Source of the DNA: CAZRUM01 sp964603435
GTDB lineage: Bacteria > Patescibacteriota > Patescibacteriia > Magasanikbacterales > UBA922
NCBI GenBank assembly: GCA_964603435.1
Contig: CAZRUM010000001.1
Span: 1 to 64,000 of the forward strand
Length of the DNA: 64,000 nt
Reading direction: 5' to 3'
The notes below the pieces were generated by a model. The model ran no database searches, was not told the DNA's origin, and was given only the letters and a program-made list of their open reading frames with translations. Both the position numbers and the translations under genes were made by a program. Shown piece by piece: positions 46,193 through 53,526 of this stretch. Each line of letters opens with the position of its first letter. Position 1 is the first letter of the stretch.

Positions 46193-46822
46193 CTAACCGT
46201 CGTGCTTCTGCTCGAGGAAGTCTTCAGAGGTGAGAGGCCCCTGATCTTCTTGTTGAAGCATGACGTGGCCGAGCTCACGCAAGAAGATTCTCTGAGCGTC
46301 AACCGCGGTCTCCCAGTCGACACCGGCTATCTGCCCACCGTTGGGCAGCTTGCACCCAGCGTGAAGCACCAAGCCGACCGTGCCGACGAAGAGCTGACTC
46401 AAGTCACAGCCTTGAGCGATGAGATCGTACTCACCCTCATCCAAAGAGACTATCAGACTGTGCGGCACGAGATATGACATGGTCCAGACCAGAATCTGAA
46501 CATTGGCAGGCCCGTAGTACGTCACGAACCAACCACCGTTGACACCACGCCTCACATCAAGCTGCGTGTCGTGGTCCAGGATTCCGTCCATGCGAACACT
46601 GCAATCTAGAAAGACCCGATGGAGATCCTTCTGAACATAGCCGACCCAACCGTCGACCTTCATGCTCACATGCCCCTGAACGTCTTCCGGAGAAATAGCC
46701 TCTTCCTGGTTATACCAAGCAAGAGCACTGTTGAGTGCCACCTTCGCCGGCCGGGCTACACCCTGCCAGACAACAAGGAGCTTACACAACTGACGCCAGG
46801 ACACCCCTGCTGTAACTCGCAT
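46193..46822 (-). CDS. GC-rich 209-residue protein, unrecognised
   Basis: I do not recognise this protein. It is unusually rich in valine, glycine, aspartate and glutamine and poor in lysine and isoleucine, opposite to the neighbours, and its third positions favour G and C. The codon pattern looks genuinely coding. The ATG at 46822 has a strong Shine-Dalgarno sequence GGAGAG 5 bases upstream, rare in this window. A hydrophobic stretch (VQILVWTMSYLVPHSLIV, near residue 120) may be buried core. The start overlaps the stop of the upstream small ORF. Composition and signals suggest acquisition from another genome. Confidence 0.6.
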   Translation of the reverse strand: MRVTAGVSWRQLCKLLVVWQGVARPAKVALNSALAWYNQEEAISPEDVQGHVSMKVDGWVGYVQKDLHRVFLDCSVRMDGILDHDTQLDVRRGVNGGWFVTYYGPANVQILVWTMSYLVPHSLIVSLDEGEYDLIAQGCDLSQLFVGTVGLVLHAGCKLPNGGQIAGVDWETAVDAQRIFLRELGHVMLQQEDQGPLTSEDFLEQKHDG

Positions 46823-47025
46823 CACTTCTCTCCATATCTAGCGCGCAAATCAATGTCACGCGCCGCCATGAGTTTTGAACCAATAGACCTAGAATTTCTA
46901 ACTACCCAAATAAAATTATATCGAAATATAAATATATTTGGATAGTGAGACTTTAATAAAATTGAAATAAACAACCCACCCAACCAGACGGAGAGAGGCA
47001 CAAAAAATAGTATTTTTAAGGTCAA
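46822..47025 (-). CDS. Small ORF upstream of the GC-rich gene
   Basis: A 67-codon frame opens with TTG and encodes a hydrophobic N-terminus (LKILFFVPLSVWLGGLFISI). It ends in a TGA that overlaps the start of the next ORF, allowing translational coupling. GGAAGGAG lies rather far upstream (about 14 bases). It could be a short membrane or leader peptide, or untranslated leader. I cannot name it. Confidence 0.35.
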   Translation of the reverse strand: MTLKILFFVPLSVWLGGLFISILLKSHYPNIFIFRYNFIWVVRNSRSIGSKLMAARDIDLRARYGEK

Positions 47026-47080
47026 CTACCCTTGGATCTCTCCTTCCAAAAATAGCTACTACTGTAGATTGTAACGGCAA

Positions 47081-47109
47081 AGTATAGCATTTATTCTTGA
47101 TTTTGTCAA
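47081..47109 (-). promoter_or_regulatory. Perfect consensus promoter of the GC-rich ORFs
   Basis: On the minus strand TTGACA (47104-47109), a 17-base spacer and TATACT (47081-47086) predict a start near 47074, followed by GGAAGGAG in the leader. Confidence 0.8.
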
Positions 47110-47119
47110 GCCTTACAAA

Positions 47120-47215
47120 TAAAAAACACCACCTACTAGGAGTGATGTACTTTAGTAGCGGCGAGGAGGCTACCTCAAAACTATTTGTGATACCAAGGAC
47201 CTCTTTACCGCTACA
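47120..47215 (-). ncRNA. Candidate small RNA A
   Basis: A transcript of about 95 bases is framed by a 17-spacer promoter and an intrinsic terminator (TCCTAGTAGG-type hairpin plus six T, 47120-47146). A 7-bp stem GTAGCGG/CCGCTAC (47208-47214 with 47155-47161) encloses a smaller GAGG/CCTC hairpin. It contains TCCTTGGTATCAC, complementary to RNA B. No known family was recognised: it is too short for 6S or RNase P RNA and lacks the SRP tetraloop region. Confidence 0.55.
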
Positions 47216-47220
47216 TCTGG

Positions 47221-47249
47221 AGTATATAAAATTCTTTTAAAAAAATCAA
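47221..47249 (-). promoter_or_regulatory. Promoter of small RNA A
   Basis: On the minus strand TTGATT (47244-47249), a 17-base spacer and TATACT (47221-47226). Confidence 0.65.
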
Positions 47250-47284
47250 GTGTGAATACATATTGAAAATATTATTTTATCAGC

Positions 47285-47402
47285 GAGCAACCCCTCCACC
47301 CTTCGGGCACCTCCCCTTAGAAGGGGGAGGAAACGAAATTCCCCTCCCTTTTAGGGCACACTATCCTTTAGGGTTAAGGGAGGGGGTAGGGGTGGGTTGC
47401 TC
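47285..47402. repeat. GC-rich imperfect palindrome (118 bases)
   Basis: GAGCAACCC at one end matches GGGTTGCTC at the other, with C-rich (CTCCACCC, CTCCCCTT) and G-rich (AAGGGAGGGGG, GGGGTGGG) inner arms. It has no coding capacity. It resembles intergenic MITE/REP-type palindromes of bacteria and lies between the two small RNA candidates. Confidence 0.75.
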
Positions 47403-47433
47403 ACTAACAAAACTACCATTAAAATTTCTAAAA

Positions 47434-47502
47434 AAATAAACCCCTGTCATATGACTGGGGTTTATTTTAGGCTTTGAAGGTTACCTTTCCTTAGTATCAC
47501 TA
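47434..47502 (-). ncRNA. Candidate small RNA B
   Basis: A transcript of about 70 bases begins after a perfect promoter and ends in a strong hairpin AAATAAACCCC/GGGGTTTATTT (with internal GTCA/TGAC) followed by seven T on the minus strand. It includes an AAGG/CCTT hairpin and GTGATACTAAGGA, which can pair over 13 positions with RNA A. No family was recognised. Confidence 0.55.
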
Positions 47503-47507
47503 ACTAA

Positions 47508-47536
47508 ATATTATTATTATTTAACTACATTGTCAA
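47508..47536 (-). promoter_or_regulatory. Perfect consensus promoter of small RNA B
   Basis: On the minus strand TTGACA (47531-47536), a 17-base spacer and TAATAT (47508-47513). It diverges from rel, whose own likely signals (TTGCAA, 17 bases, TACAAA) lie at 47567-47595. Confidence 0.7.
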
Positions 47537-47618
47537 TAGGTGAATAACTTATTTTGATACAAAAACTTGCAAAATTTAGCTAAATTTGGTACAAATTATA
47601 GTACAGTAAAGCAATTTT

Positions 47619-49106
47619 ATGGCAAATAAAAAACAAACCTTAGCAGATTTGCTAAAAAAAATCACAACCTATGACGAAAAAGCTGATTTGGATATGGTCA
47701 AACTAGCTTTTGATTTTGCCAAAAATGCTCATGAAGGACAAATACGTAAATCTGGCGAACCCTACATTGAACACCCTCTCGCAGCCGCCCATATCCTAGC
47801 TAACATGCGTATTGACCCTATCATTATTGTCGCTACTCTACTACATGATGTCCCAGAAGATACTGATATTACTTTAGAAGAAATAGAAAAAAACTTTGGT
47901 GAAGAAGTAGCTTCTATGGTAGAAGGTATTACCAAATTGGGAAAATTGAAATATCGTGGTGTAGAACGCTACATAGAAAATCTACGTAAAATGTTTGTCG
48001 CTATGGCAGAAGACGTTCGTGTTATGATTATTAAATTTGCTGATAGAATTCACAACCTCACAACTCTCGGCGCCCTACCTCCACAAAAACAATATCGTAT
48101 CGCCCTGGAAAGTTTGGAAATCTACTCCCCTATCGCCAATCGCCTTGGCATGGGTGAGATGAAAGGCATGTTGGAAGATTTATCTTTTCAATATGTTTAC
48201 CCAAAAGAATATGCGCGTGTTACAAAAAATAGAGAGATTAAATTAAAAGGAAAAGAAAAATTTTTAGAACATGTCCAACAAGAAGTAAAACACGAACTTT
48301 TGGAAACCGGAATAAAAGCTGTTTCTATTAGTGGACGCAATAAACGTCTATTTAGTCTATATAAAAAATTGCAAAAAAAAGGTGATGACATAACACAGAT
48401 TTACGATTTGGTGGCCATAAGAATCATTGTACCAAGTATTGCTGATTGTTATGCCTCTCTGGGCATCATTCATAAGCGTTGGAAACCACTAAAAGGTAGA
48501 ATTAAAGACTATATTTCCCAACCAAAACCAAATGGTTACCAATCTCTTCACACTACTGTCTTTGTTGATAATGGAGAAATTGTAGAATTTCAAATAAGAA
48601 CTCTAGAGATGCACGAAGATGCCGAATTTGGTGTAGCCGCTCACTGGCATTATGATGAAAAAGGAGCTCGTCGCCCTAGTAAAGAAGTAAAATGGGTAAA
48701 AGAATTGGCTGAAATCCAAAAAGATATTTTGAACAAATTATCAGACTTAGAAGAAATCAAAGTAGATTTTTTACAAGACAGAATTTTTGTCTTTACCCCA
48801 AGAGGTGATGTGATTGATTTACCAGAAGAAGCCACTCCAGTTGATTTTGCTTATCACATTCACAGTGAAGTTGGTAACACTTGCAACGGGGCTCGTGTCA
48901 ATGAACAAATGGCTAGTCTTAATACTAAATTAAAAAATGGTGATGTAGTTGAAATTCTAAATGATAAAAATCGTAAAGGTCCCAGCCAAGATTGGATGAA
49001 ATTTGTCAAAACTCATACTGCTAAAACTCATATTACAAATTATATTAAAAATCAACAAAAAAGTAGAATTGCTGATTGGTTTAAATATGTACTTCCTAAA
49101 AAATAG
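47619..49106 (+). CDS. (p)ppGpp synthetase/hydrolase (Rel/SpoT)
   Basis: A 495-residue stringent-response enzyme. The hydrolase domain is intact, with HPLAAAHIL and the HDxxED box LLHDVPEDT (about residues 75-80). The synthetase domain has YDLVAIRIIV and the GRIKDYISQPKPNGYQSLHT substrate segment. A TGS domain follows (IFVFTPRGDVIDLPEEATPV, about 388 on). The protein ends soon after TGS, so the helical, zinc-finger and ACT regions of long Rel proteins are missing. It is probably bifunctional with altered ribosome sensing. Confidence 0.93.
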   Translation: MANKKQTLADLLKKITTYDEKADLDMVKLAFDFAKNAHEGQIRKSGEPYIEHPLAAAHILANMRIDPIIIVATLLHDVPEDTDITLEEIEKNFGEEVASMVEGITKLGKLKYRGVERYIENLRKMFVAMAEDVRVMIIKFADRIHNLTTLGALPPQKQYRIALESLEIYSPIANRLGMGEMKGMLEDLSFQYVYPKEYARVTKNREIKLKGKEKFLEHVQQEVKHELLETGIKAVSISGRNKRLFSLYKKLQKKGDDITQIYDLVAIRIIVPSIADCYASLGIIHKRWKPLKGRIKDYISQPKPNGYQSLHTTVFVDNGEIVEFQIRTLEMHEDAEFGVAAHWHYDEKGARRPSKEVKWVKELAEIQKDILNKLSDLEEIKVDFLQDRIFVFTPRGDVIDLPEEATPVDFAYHIHSEVGNTCNGARVNEQMASLNTKLKNGDVVEILNDKNRKGPSQDWMKFVKTHTAKTHITNYIKNQQKSRIADWFKYVLPKK

Positions 49107-49127
49107 CACTAATTAAAACAAATTTTT

Positions 49128-49154
49128 AAAACCATCCTATTTAGGATGGTTTTT
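49128..49154 (+). terminator. Terminator after rel
   Basis: AAAACCATCCT pairs with AGGATGGTTTT around ATTT. It is the same stem as the one at 36129-36153. Confidence 0.88.
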
Positions 49155-49181
49155 CAATTTGAATCTGTTTAAATCAATACC

Positions 49182-50042
49182 TTAACTCAATTCACTTATC
49201 AACCTTTTCAATTCTTCTTTTGAATAATATTCAATATTTATAGTACCTTTTTCTCCACGTCCAGAAATATGTACTTTGCTACCGAGTCTTTCTTCCAAAA
49301 GCTGTTCAGCTGAAACAAGGTTTGGATCTCGACGAACAGAACCCTTACGAGAAGCTTGTCCATGACTAGCCACGGCTTTATTTACATCACGTACTGTCAT
49401 CTTTTCTCCCATCATACTAGAAAAAATATCTAATTGTTCTTTTTCGTCTTTCAAACTAAGCAATGCTTTAGCTTTACCTACACTAATTTTTCCATCGACT
49501 AAAGCTTTCTGAATACTTTCTGGTAAATTTAGTAGGCGTACCATATTGGCTATAGTTGGTCTACTTTTTCCAACTTGGTCAGCTACTTCTTCTTGAGTAA
49601 GATTAAATTCATCCATCAGACGACGATAAGCAAAGGCCTCTTCTATGGCATTCAAATTCTGTCTTTGTATATTTTCAATTAGAGCCAATTCTAATTTTTC
49701 TTGTTGAGTTACACTGCGCACAATCGCCGGTACTGTTGGTAATTCAGCAATTTGTGAAGCACGCAAACGACGTTCCCCCGCGATTAATTCATAACCATTG
49801 TCTTCTTTTTCTGTTACCACCAAAGGTTGCAAAATACCATGTTTTTTAATTGAAGCTACCAAATTTTCTAATTCACTGTGAGAAAATTCGGTTCTAGGTT
49901 GCTCGGAATTTGGTACAATCTCAGAAATTGGAATATGCCAGATTTTATCATTATCACCATTAACTACACCCGTTTCTCTACGGATCATTTTACGAGTTTT
50001 TTGTTGTGGAATAAGTGAACTCAATCCCTTACCTAAAGCCAT
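49182..50042 (-). CDS. parB: Chromosome partitioning protein ParB
   Basis: A 286-residue centromere-binding CTPase. It opens MALGKGLSSLIP, the typical ParB start, so I use the ATG at 50042 and not the TTG 12 bases upstream. The CTP-binding box GERRLRA, the helix-turn-helix near TQEEVADQVGKSRPTIANMVRLL and a C-terminal dimer region are present. It is normally adjacent to parA, but here a GIY-YIG element lies between them and reaches to within 8 bases of the parB start. Confidence 0.94.
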   Translation of the reverse strand: MALGKGLSSLIPQQKTRKMIRRETGVVNGDNDKIWHIPISEIVPNSEQPRTEFSHSELENLVASIKKHGILQPLVVTEKEDNGYELIAGERRLRASQIAELPTVPAIVRSVTQQEKLELALIENIQRQNLNAIEEAFAYRRLMDEFNLTQEEVADQVGKSRPTIANMVRLLNLPESIQKALVDGKISVGKAKALLSLKDEKEQLDIFSSMMGEKMTVRDVNKAVASHGQASRKGSVRRDPNLVSAEQLLEERLGSKVHISGRGEKGTINIEYYSKEELKRLISELS

Positions 50043-50049
50043 ATTTTTT

Positions 50050-50470
50050 GTCAATCCCGAGTAGAACGAGGGATCCCTTTCCTGTGTATCAAATGTTGGA
50101 TACTATCCAAATCATCGTACCAGTCGAGAGCCTTGTCTTCCCACTTCGGGTTAAGTTTATTAATTAAATCTTGTTTCTTTTTTCTAGTATAACTTTTTAT
50201 CTATTTTTCTCTTTCTAGTGTTTCTTTTCTAGTTTTATATTCTTCATAATATACTAATTTGGTACAACTATATTTCTTACTAAAACCTTCTATTAGTTTA
50301 TATTTATATTCATATACTCTGCTTATTATATTGTTGGTTTGTCCAGTATACAAAGTACCAGTTTTACTTGCCATTATATATACATAGAATTTATCTAAGT
50401 CTGTGGATATATTATGCGTCATAATGGTGACTTGTAAAGGGATTCCTCACTTACGTTCGGAATTACGAAC
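50050..50470. mobile_element. Inverted-repeat element carrying a GIY-YIG gene, between parA and parB
   Basis: Imperfect arms of about 30 bases bound the element. The left is around CCCGAGTAGAACGAGGGATC and CCTTT; the right is around AAAGGGATTCCTCACT and CGTTCGGAAT. They match the arms of the element at 39648-39783. The only gene inside is a GIY-YIG fragment whose frame runs into the left arm. Confidence 0.7.
50051..50422 (-). pseudogene. GIY-YIG endonuclease-like gene with an internal amber codon
   Basis: The first 73 codons encode the GIY-YIG fold: FYVYIMASKTGTLYTGQTNN, then SRVYEYK and LVYYEEYKT, ending ETLEREK. A TAG at 50201-50203 follows where relatives usually have glutamine. In-frame codons continue with IKSYTRKKKQDLINKLNP and KWED, the normal family ending, and go on into the inverted-repeat arm (KGIPRSTRD). 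One C-to-T change would explain the stop. This family often acts as a mobile-type nuclease. The gene is probably inactivated, although the N-terminal catalytic part is kept. Confidence 0.75.
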
Positions 50471-50479
50471 GACTGCTTC

Positions 50480-51250
50480 TTAGTAAGTTCGATGTTTTTC
50501 CATTATTTCCCTAGCCAATCTCTCATATGCCTTGGCCCCTTTACCTTTCGGATCATAATGTAAAATTGACTGCCCAAAACTAGGAGCTTCGGCCAATCTA
50601 ACTGTACGAGGAATTACACTTCTAAATATAGTGTCAGGAAAATATTTATAAAGCTCATTCATTATATCTTCTGATAATCTAGTACGTTTATCAAACATAG
50701 TAAGCACTGCCCCTAGAATCTCCAAATCTGGCTTTAAATGCTCTCTAATAAGCTCTATAGTACTCAAAAGCTGACCTAACCCCTCAAGAGCATAATATTC
50801 GGCCTGAACAGGTATTAGAAGCTCATCAGCCGCCACTAGACTATTTATAGTGAGCAGACCAAGGGAAGGTGGACAATCTATGATAATATAATCATAAGCA
50901 TGTTTTAGCTCTTCTAATAGATCTAACAATTGAAATTCACGCCTTTCCACATCTACCAATTCGATACTAGCTCCTGATAGATTTGCAGTAGCTGGGATAA
51001 TACGCAAACCTTCGTGTTTAGTATTTTTCACGACATCGTGAATTCGTTTTTGTTTTGCCAAAGCTTCATAAATTCCATGTTCCAAATCTTCTTTTACAAC
51101 ACCGAGCCCACTAGATGCATTGGCCTGTGGATCCATATCTACGAGCAAAACAAAATTACCTAGCTCAGCCAAATAAGCTGCTAAGTTCATGGCAGTAGTT
51201 GTTTTTCCTACTCCACCTTTTTGATTAACTACAGATATAACTTTTCCCAT
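50480..51250 (-). CDS. parA: Chromosome partitioning ATPase ParA
   Basis: A 256-residue ParA/Soj ATPase. The deviant Walker A KGGVGKTT (about residues 11-18), the Walker A' DMDPQANASSGLG and the Walker B IIIDCPPSLG are all present. It segregates the chromosome origin with ParB. A TATAAT box lies 8 bases upstream, suggesting a leaderless transcript. A GIY-YIG element now separates it from parB. Confidence 0.95.
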   Translation of the reverse strand: MGKVISVVNQKGGVGKTTTAMNLAAYLAELGNFVLLVDMDPQANASSGLGVVKEDLEHGIYEALAKQKRIHDVVKNTKHEGLRIIPATANLSGASIELVDVERREFQLLDLLEELKHAYDYIIIDCPPSLGLLTINSLVAADELLIPVQAEYYALEGLGQLLSTIELIREHLKPDLEILGAVLTMFDKRTRLSEDIMNELYKYFPDTIFRSVIPRTVRLAEAPSFGQSILHYDPKGKGAKAYERLAREIMEKHRTY

Positions 51251-51258
51251 ATAGTGAT

Positions 51259-51264
51259 ATTATA
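51259..51264 (-). promoter_or_regulatory. -10 box of parA, leaderless arrangement
   Basis: TATAAT on the minus strand ends 8 bases before the parA ATG. It lies back to back with the tRNA-Leu promoter. Confidence 0.5.
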
Positions 51265-51271
51265 CATCATA

Positions 51272-51300
51272 TTGACAGAAAAGTGAATATAATATATAAT
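51272..51300 (+). promoter_or_regulatory. Perfect consensus promoter of tRNA-Leu
   Basis: TTGACA (51272-51277), a 17-base spacer and TATAAT (51295-51300). Transcription starts about 43 bases before the tRNA and probably continues into the phosphoesterase gene. Confidence 0.85.
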
Positions 51301-51349
51301 GTACACGTTCTTTTTCTAAGCTTTAGTTTGTACCCACACTTAGAAATAA

Positions 51350-51431
51350 GCCCGAGTGGCGGAATTGGTAGACGCGCGCGACTCAAAATCGCGTTCCTCA
51401 CGGAGTGAGAGTTCGATTCTCTCCTCGGGCA
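51350..51431 (+). tRNA. tRNA-Leu, anticodon CAA
   Basis: The acceptor stem is GCCCGAG/CTCGGGC, the anticodon stem CGCGA/TCGCG with loop CTCAAAA (anticodon CAA, reads UUG), and the T arm GAGAG-TTCGATT-CTCTC. A long class II variable arm (CCTCACGGAGTGAG) is present. The discriminator is A, and CCA is not encoded. Confidence 0.95.
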
Positions 51432-51436
51432 CAAGT

Positions 51437-52405
51437 ATGCATATTTTCTTCGACCTACTAATAACGATTGGAATTGTAATAACTGCTTTACCTGCGGTTA
51501 TTTTGTTATATTCTCGCAGTAAAAGAAAAAAAAGCTGGGAATATAACCATAAAAAATTAAGTCTACTTCTCTCTCTTATTCTTTTGCTCGGAACTAGTAT
51601 TTTATTGTACGGTAGTTTTGTTGAACCACAACTATTGATTACAAACTATTACGAAATTGATTTAGAAAATATTGATGAAGAAATTAAAATTGCCTTTGTA
51701 GCTGACTATCAACTAGGAATATACAAACAAACTGACTGGACAAATAAAACAGTAGACAGAATATTAGAATTAGAACCAGACATAATTTTGCTCGGTGGAG
51801 ATAATGTAGACAATGCCAATTATGATCTGGAAGAACTAACTTATCTGGAGCCACTAACTAGATTAGCCAAAATAATTCCAACCTACGCTATACAAGGCAA
51901 TCATGAATATGGTGTTGGTGGAGGAAAATCAATTTACAATTCAAAATACCGTGTCGCTAATATGAGCCAAGAAACAAAGAAAAAATTCACAAGTCTTGGT
52001 ATAAAAACTCTAGAAAACGAATTAGAATTAATTGAAATTAATAATAGCAAATTCTATCTATTTGGAGCTGATTCCTTCTGGGCTGGAAAATTAAATTATA
52101 AAGTTTTAGAAAAAAGAAATTTAGATATTCCGACTATAGCTATGATTCATAACCCGGCTTTTTATATAAAGTCTTATCCAAAAATGGATTTGGTTTTATC
52201 TGGTCATACTCATGGTGGGCAAATTCGTTTACCTTTTATAGGTCCCTTGGGAAGAGTTGACGATATTTTACCTAGTGAATACTACCAAGGTTTACATGAA
52301 CTAGATACTGGCACAAAATTATTAGTAACGAGTGGTATTGGAGAGACTGGAACTAGGGCGAGATTGTTCAATCCCCCGGAAATTGTAATGATAACTATAA
52401 ATTAA
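51437..52405 (+). CDS. Membrane-anchored metallophosphoesterase
   Basis: A 322-residue calcineurin-like phosphoesterase. Two N-terminal membrane helices (about residues 5-25 and 38-57) precede the enzyme domain. Metal ligands are visible as FVADYQLG (Q in place of the usual H), LGGDNVDN, QGNHEYG and SGHTHGGQ. It resembles UDP-2,3-diacylglucosamine hydrolase or YaeI-type phospholipid phosphoesterases, but the substrate is unknown. The start is the ATG at 51437, because upstream in-frame codons belong to tRNA-Leu. Confidence 0.85.
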   Translation: MHIFFDLLITIGIVITALPAVILLYSRSKRKKSWEYNHKKLSLLLSLILLLGTSILLYGSFVEPQLLITNYYEIDLENIDEEIKIAFVADYQLGIYKQTDWTNKTVDRILELEPDIILLGGDNVDNANYDLEELTYLEPLTRLAKIIPTYAIQGNHEYGVGGGKSIYNSKYRVANMSQETKKKFTSLGIKTLENELELIEINNSKFYLFGADSFWAGKLNYKVLEKRNLDIPTIAMIHNPAFYIKSYPKMDLVLSGHTHGGQIRLPFIGPLGRVDDILPSEYYQGLHELDTGTKLLVTSGIGETGTRARLFNPPEIVMITIN

Positions 52406-52429
52406 AATCTGCTATTTAGCAGATTTTTT
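52404..52429. terminator. Bidirectional terminator between convergent genes
   Basis: AAAATCTGCT pairs with AGCAGATTTT around ATTT, with T-run on the plus strand. The 3' end of the NUDIX gene overlaps the hairpin. Confidence 0.85.
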
Positions 52430-53005
52430 GTTTTCTAGAAACTTTAATATTACACCCACAGATCTATCTTCTTTTATCCTACCATCGATGCACATCTCTC
52501 TTGCTACTGAAAAATCTTTCCACTCTACTTCTATTACCTCTCCTAATTCCAAAGATTGTCCTTGTGGTAATTCTTCAAAATCTTCTGCTACAAAATAGAA
52601 TAAATCCCAATCAACAGTAGCGCCTGATTTTGCTGTATAAAAATGATATATATTTAATATGTTTATTCCAGTCTCTTCGACCGCTTCTTTCTTGGCAGCC
52701 TGTTTGGCGTGAGTCAAAATATTTTCTCCTTTTTTAAGAGCCAACAGATACTCTTCTAATCTATCAAAAACTTTACCACCTGGTAAACGATAATCGTAAC
52801 CATCCAATTCAGTTCTGTATTCCTTTGTCAAAAGTAATTGTTTATCTTTAACAATAAATAATCTAACACCAGGAGATCGTCTTACCATTTCAAACACAAT
52901 ATCTTTATCTCCTACTTTCATAGGTTGTTTAACAACTTCAAAAATCTTACCTTGAAAAACTATCTCCTCTGGACCATTTTTCTTTAATTTATCCATATAT
53001 AACAT
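52412..53005 (-). CDS. NUDIX hydrolase, ADP-ribose pyrophosphatase-like
   Basis: A 197-residue NUDIX enzyme. The box is split: LPGGKVFD is followed by an extra stretch of about 20 residues before AAKKEAVEETGI, which holds the metal-binding glutamates. The N-terminal beta domain (VVKQPMKVGDKDIVFEMV) and the ending resemble ADP-ribose/sugar-nucleotide pyrophosphatases. A housekeeping role on nucleotide sugars is likely. Two ATGs near the start (codons 1 and 4) are equally possible. Confidence 0.82.
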   Translation of the reverse strand: MLYMDKLKKNGPEEIVFQGKIFEVVKQPMKVGDKDIVFEMVRRSPGVRLFIVKDKQLLLTKEYRTELDGYDYRLPGGKVFDRLEEYLLALKKGENILTHAKQAAKKEAVEETGINILNIYHFYTAKSGATVDWDLFYFVAEDFEELPQGQSLELGEVIEVEWKDFSVAREMCIDGRIKEDRSVGVILKFLENKKSAK

Positions 53006-53015
53006 TATTTATAAT

Positions 53016-53519
53016 CTAAAAAATAGCCCTAATAGTTCCGCCAGCAAATAAAGTAATAATGGTAACGAGTGTGGCTGCCATACATACTCCAATAAAAATT
53101 AGAGGAGCAGCCCGTCTAAATTTTATATTAAAAACAAAAGAAGCTAGTGACCCAGTCCATGAACCAGTGAACGGCAATGGAATGCCCACAAAAACAATCA
53201 GAGCAATTGCGCCATATTTAAAATACTTTCCAGAAAATTTTCTATCAGCTTCTTCCAATTTTTTAGTAAGAATTTTACCTAAAAATTTTTGTTTTACCAC
53301 CCAATCATGAACATAGGGTATAGCAGCTAAAATAAATAAAGCCGGAATAACGTCCCCGACCACAGCAATCAACCAAACTTTCCAAACAGCCATTTTATAA
53401 ACCTCAATTCCAATCGGGATAGAGGCTCTAAGCTCAGTAATTGGAATCATGGAAATAAAAAATACAGCCCACTCTGGTGAGATATTTACAAACCAATCTA
53501 CTGGATTTAGACTAAACAT
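53016..53519 (-). CDS. COG2426 small membrane (putative export) protein
   Basis: A 167-residue membrane protein of the family annotated as small multidrug export. Characteristic segments are MIPITELRASIPIGI and the later GIPLPFTGSWTGSLASF, between about five helices. The start is the ATG at 53519, which follows the dacA stop by 7 bases; upstream codons overlap dacA. The family's transport role is not well established. Confidence 0.85.
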   Translation of the reverse strand: MFSLNPVDWFVNISPEWAVFFISMIPITELRASIPIGIEVYKMAVWKVWLIAVVGDVIPALFILAAIPYVHDWVVKQKFLGKILTKKLEEADRKFSGKYFKYGAIALIVFVGIPLPFTGSWTGSLASFVFNIKFRRAAPLIFIGVCMAATLVTIITLFAGGTIRAIF

Positions 53520-53526
53520 ATTTTTA

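Noticed and set aside
47285..47402. CRISPR array
   Set aside because: It is a single palindrome without repeated units or spacers; no direct-repeat array was seen in the window.
51356..51436. Open frame starting inside tRNA-Leu and fused to the phosphoesterase
   Set aside because: The first 27 codons are tRNA sequence; the ATG at 51437 directly precedes the membrane helix.
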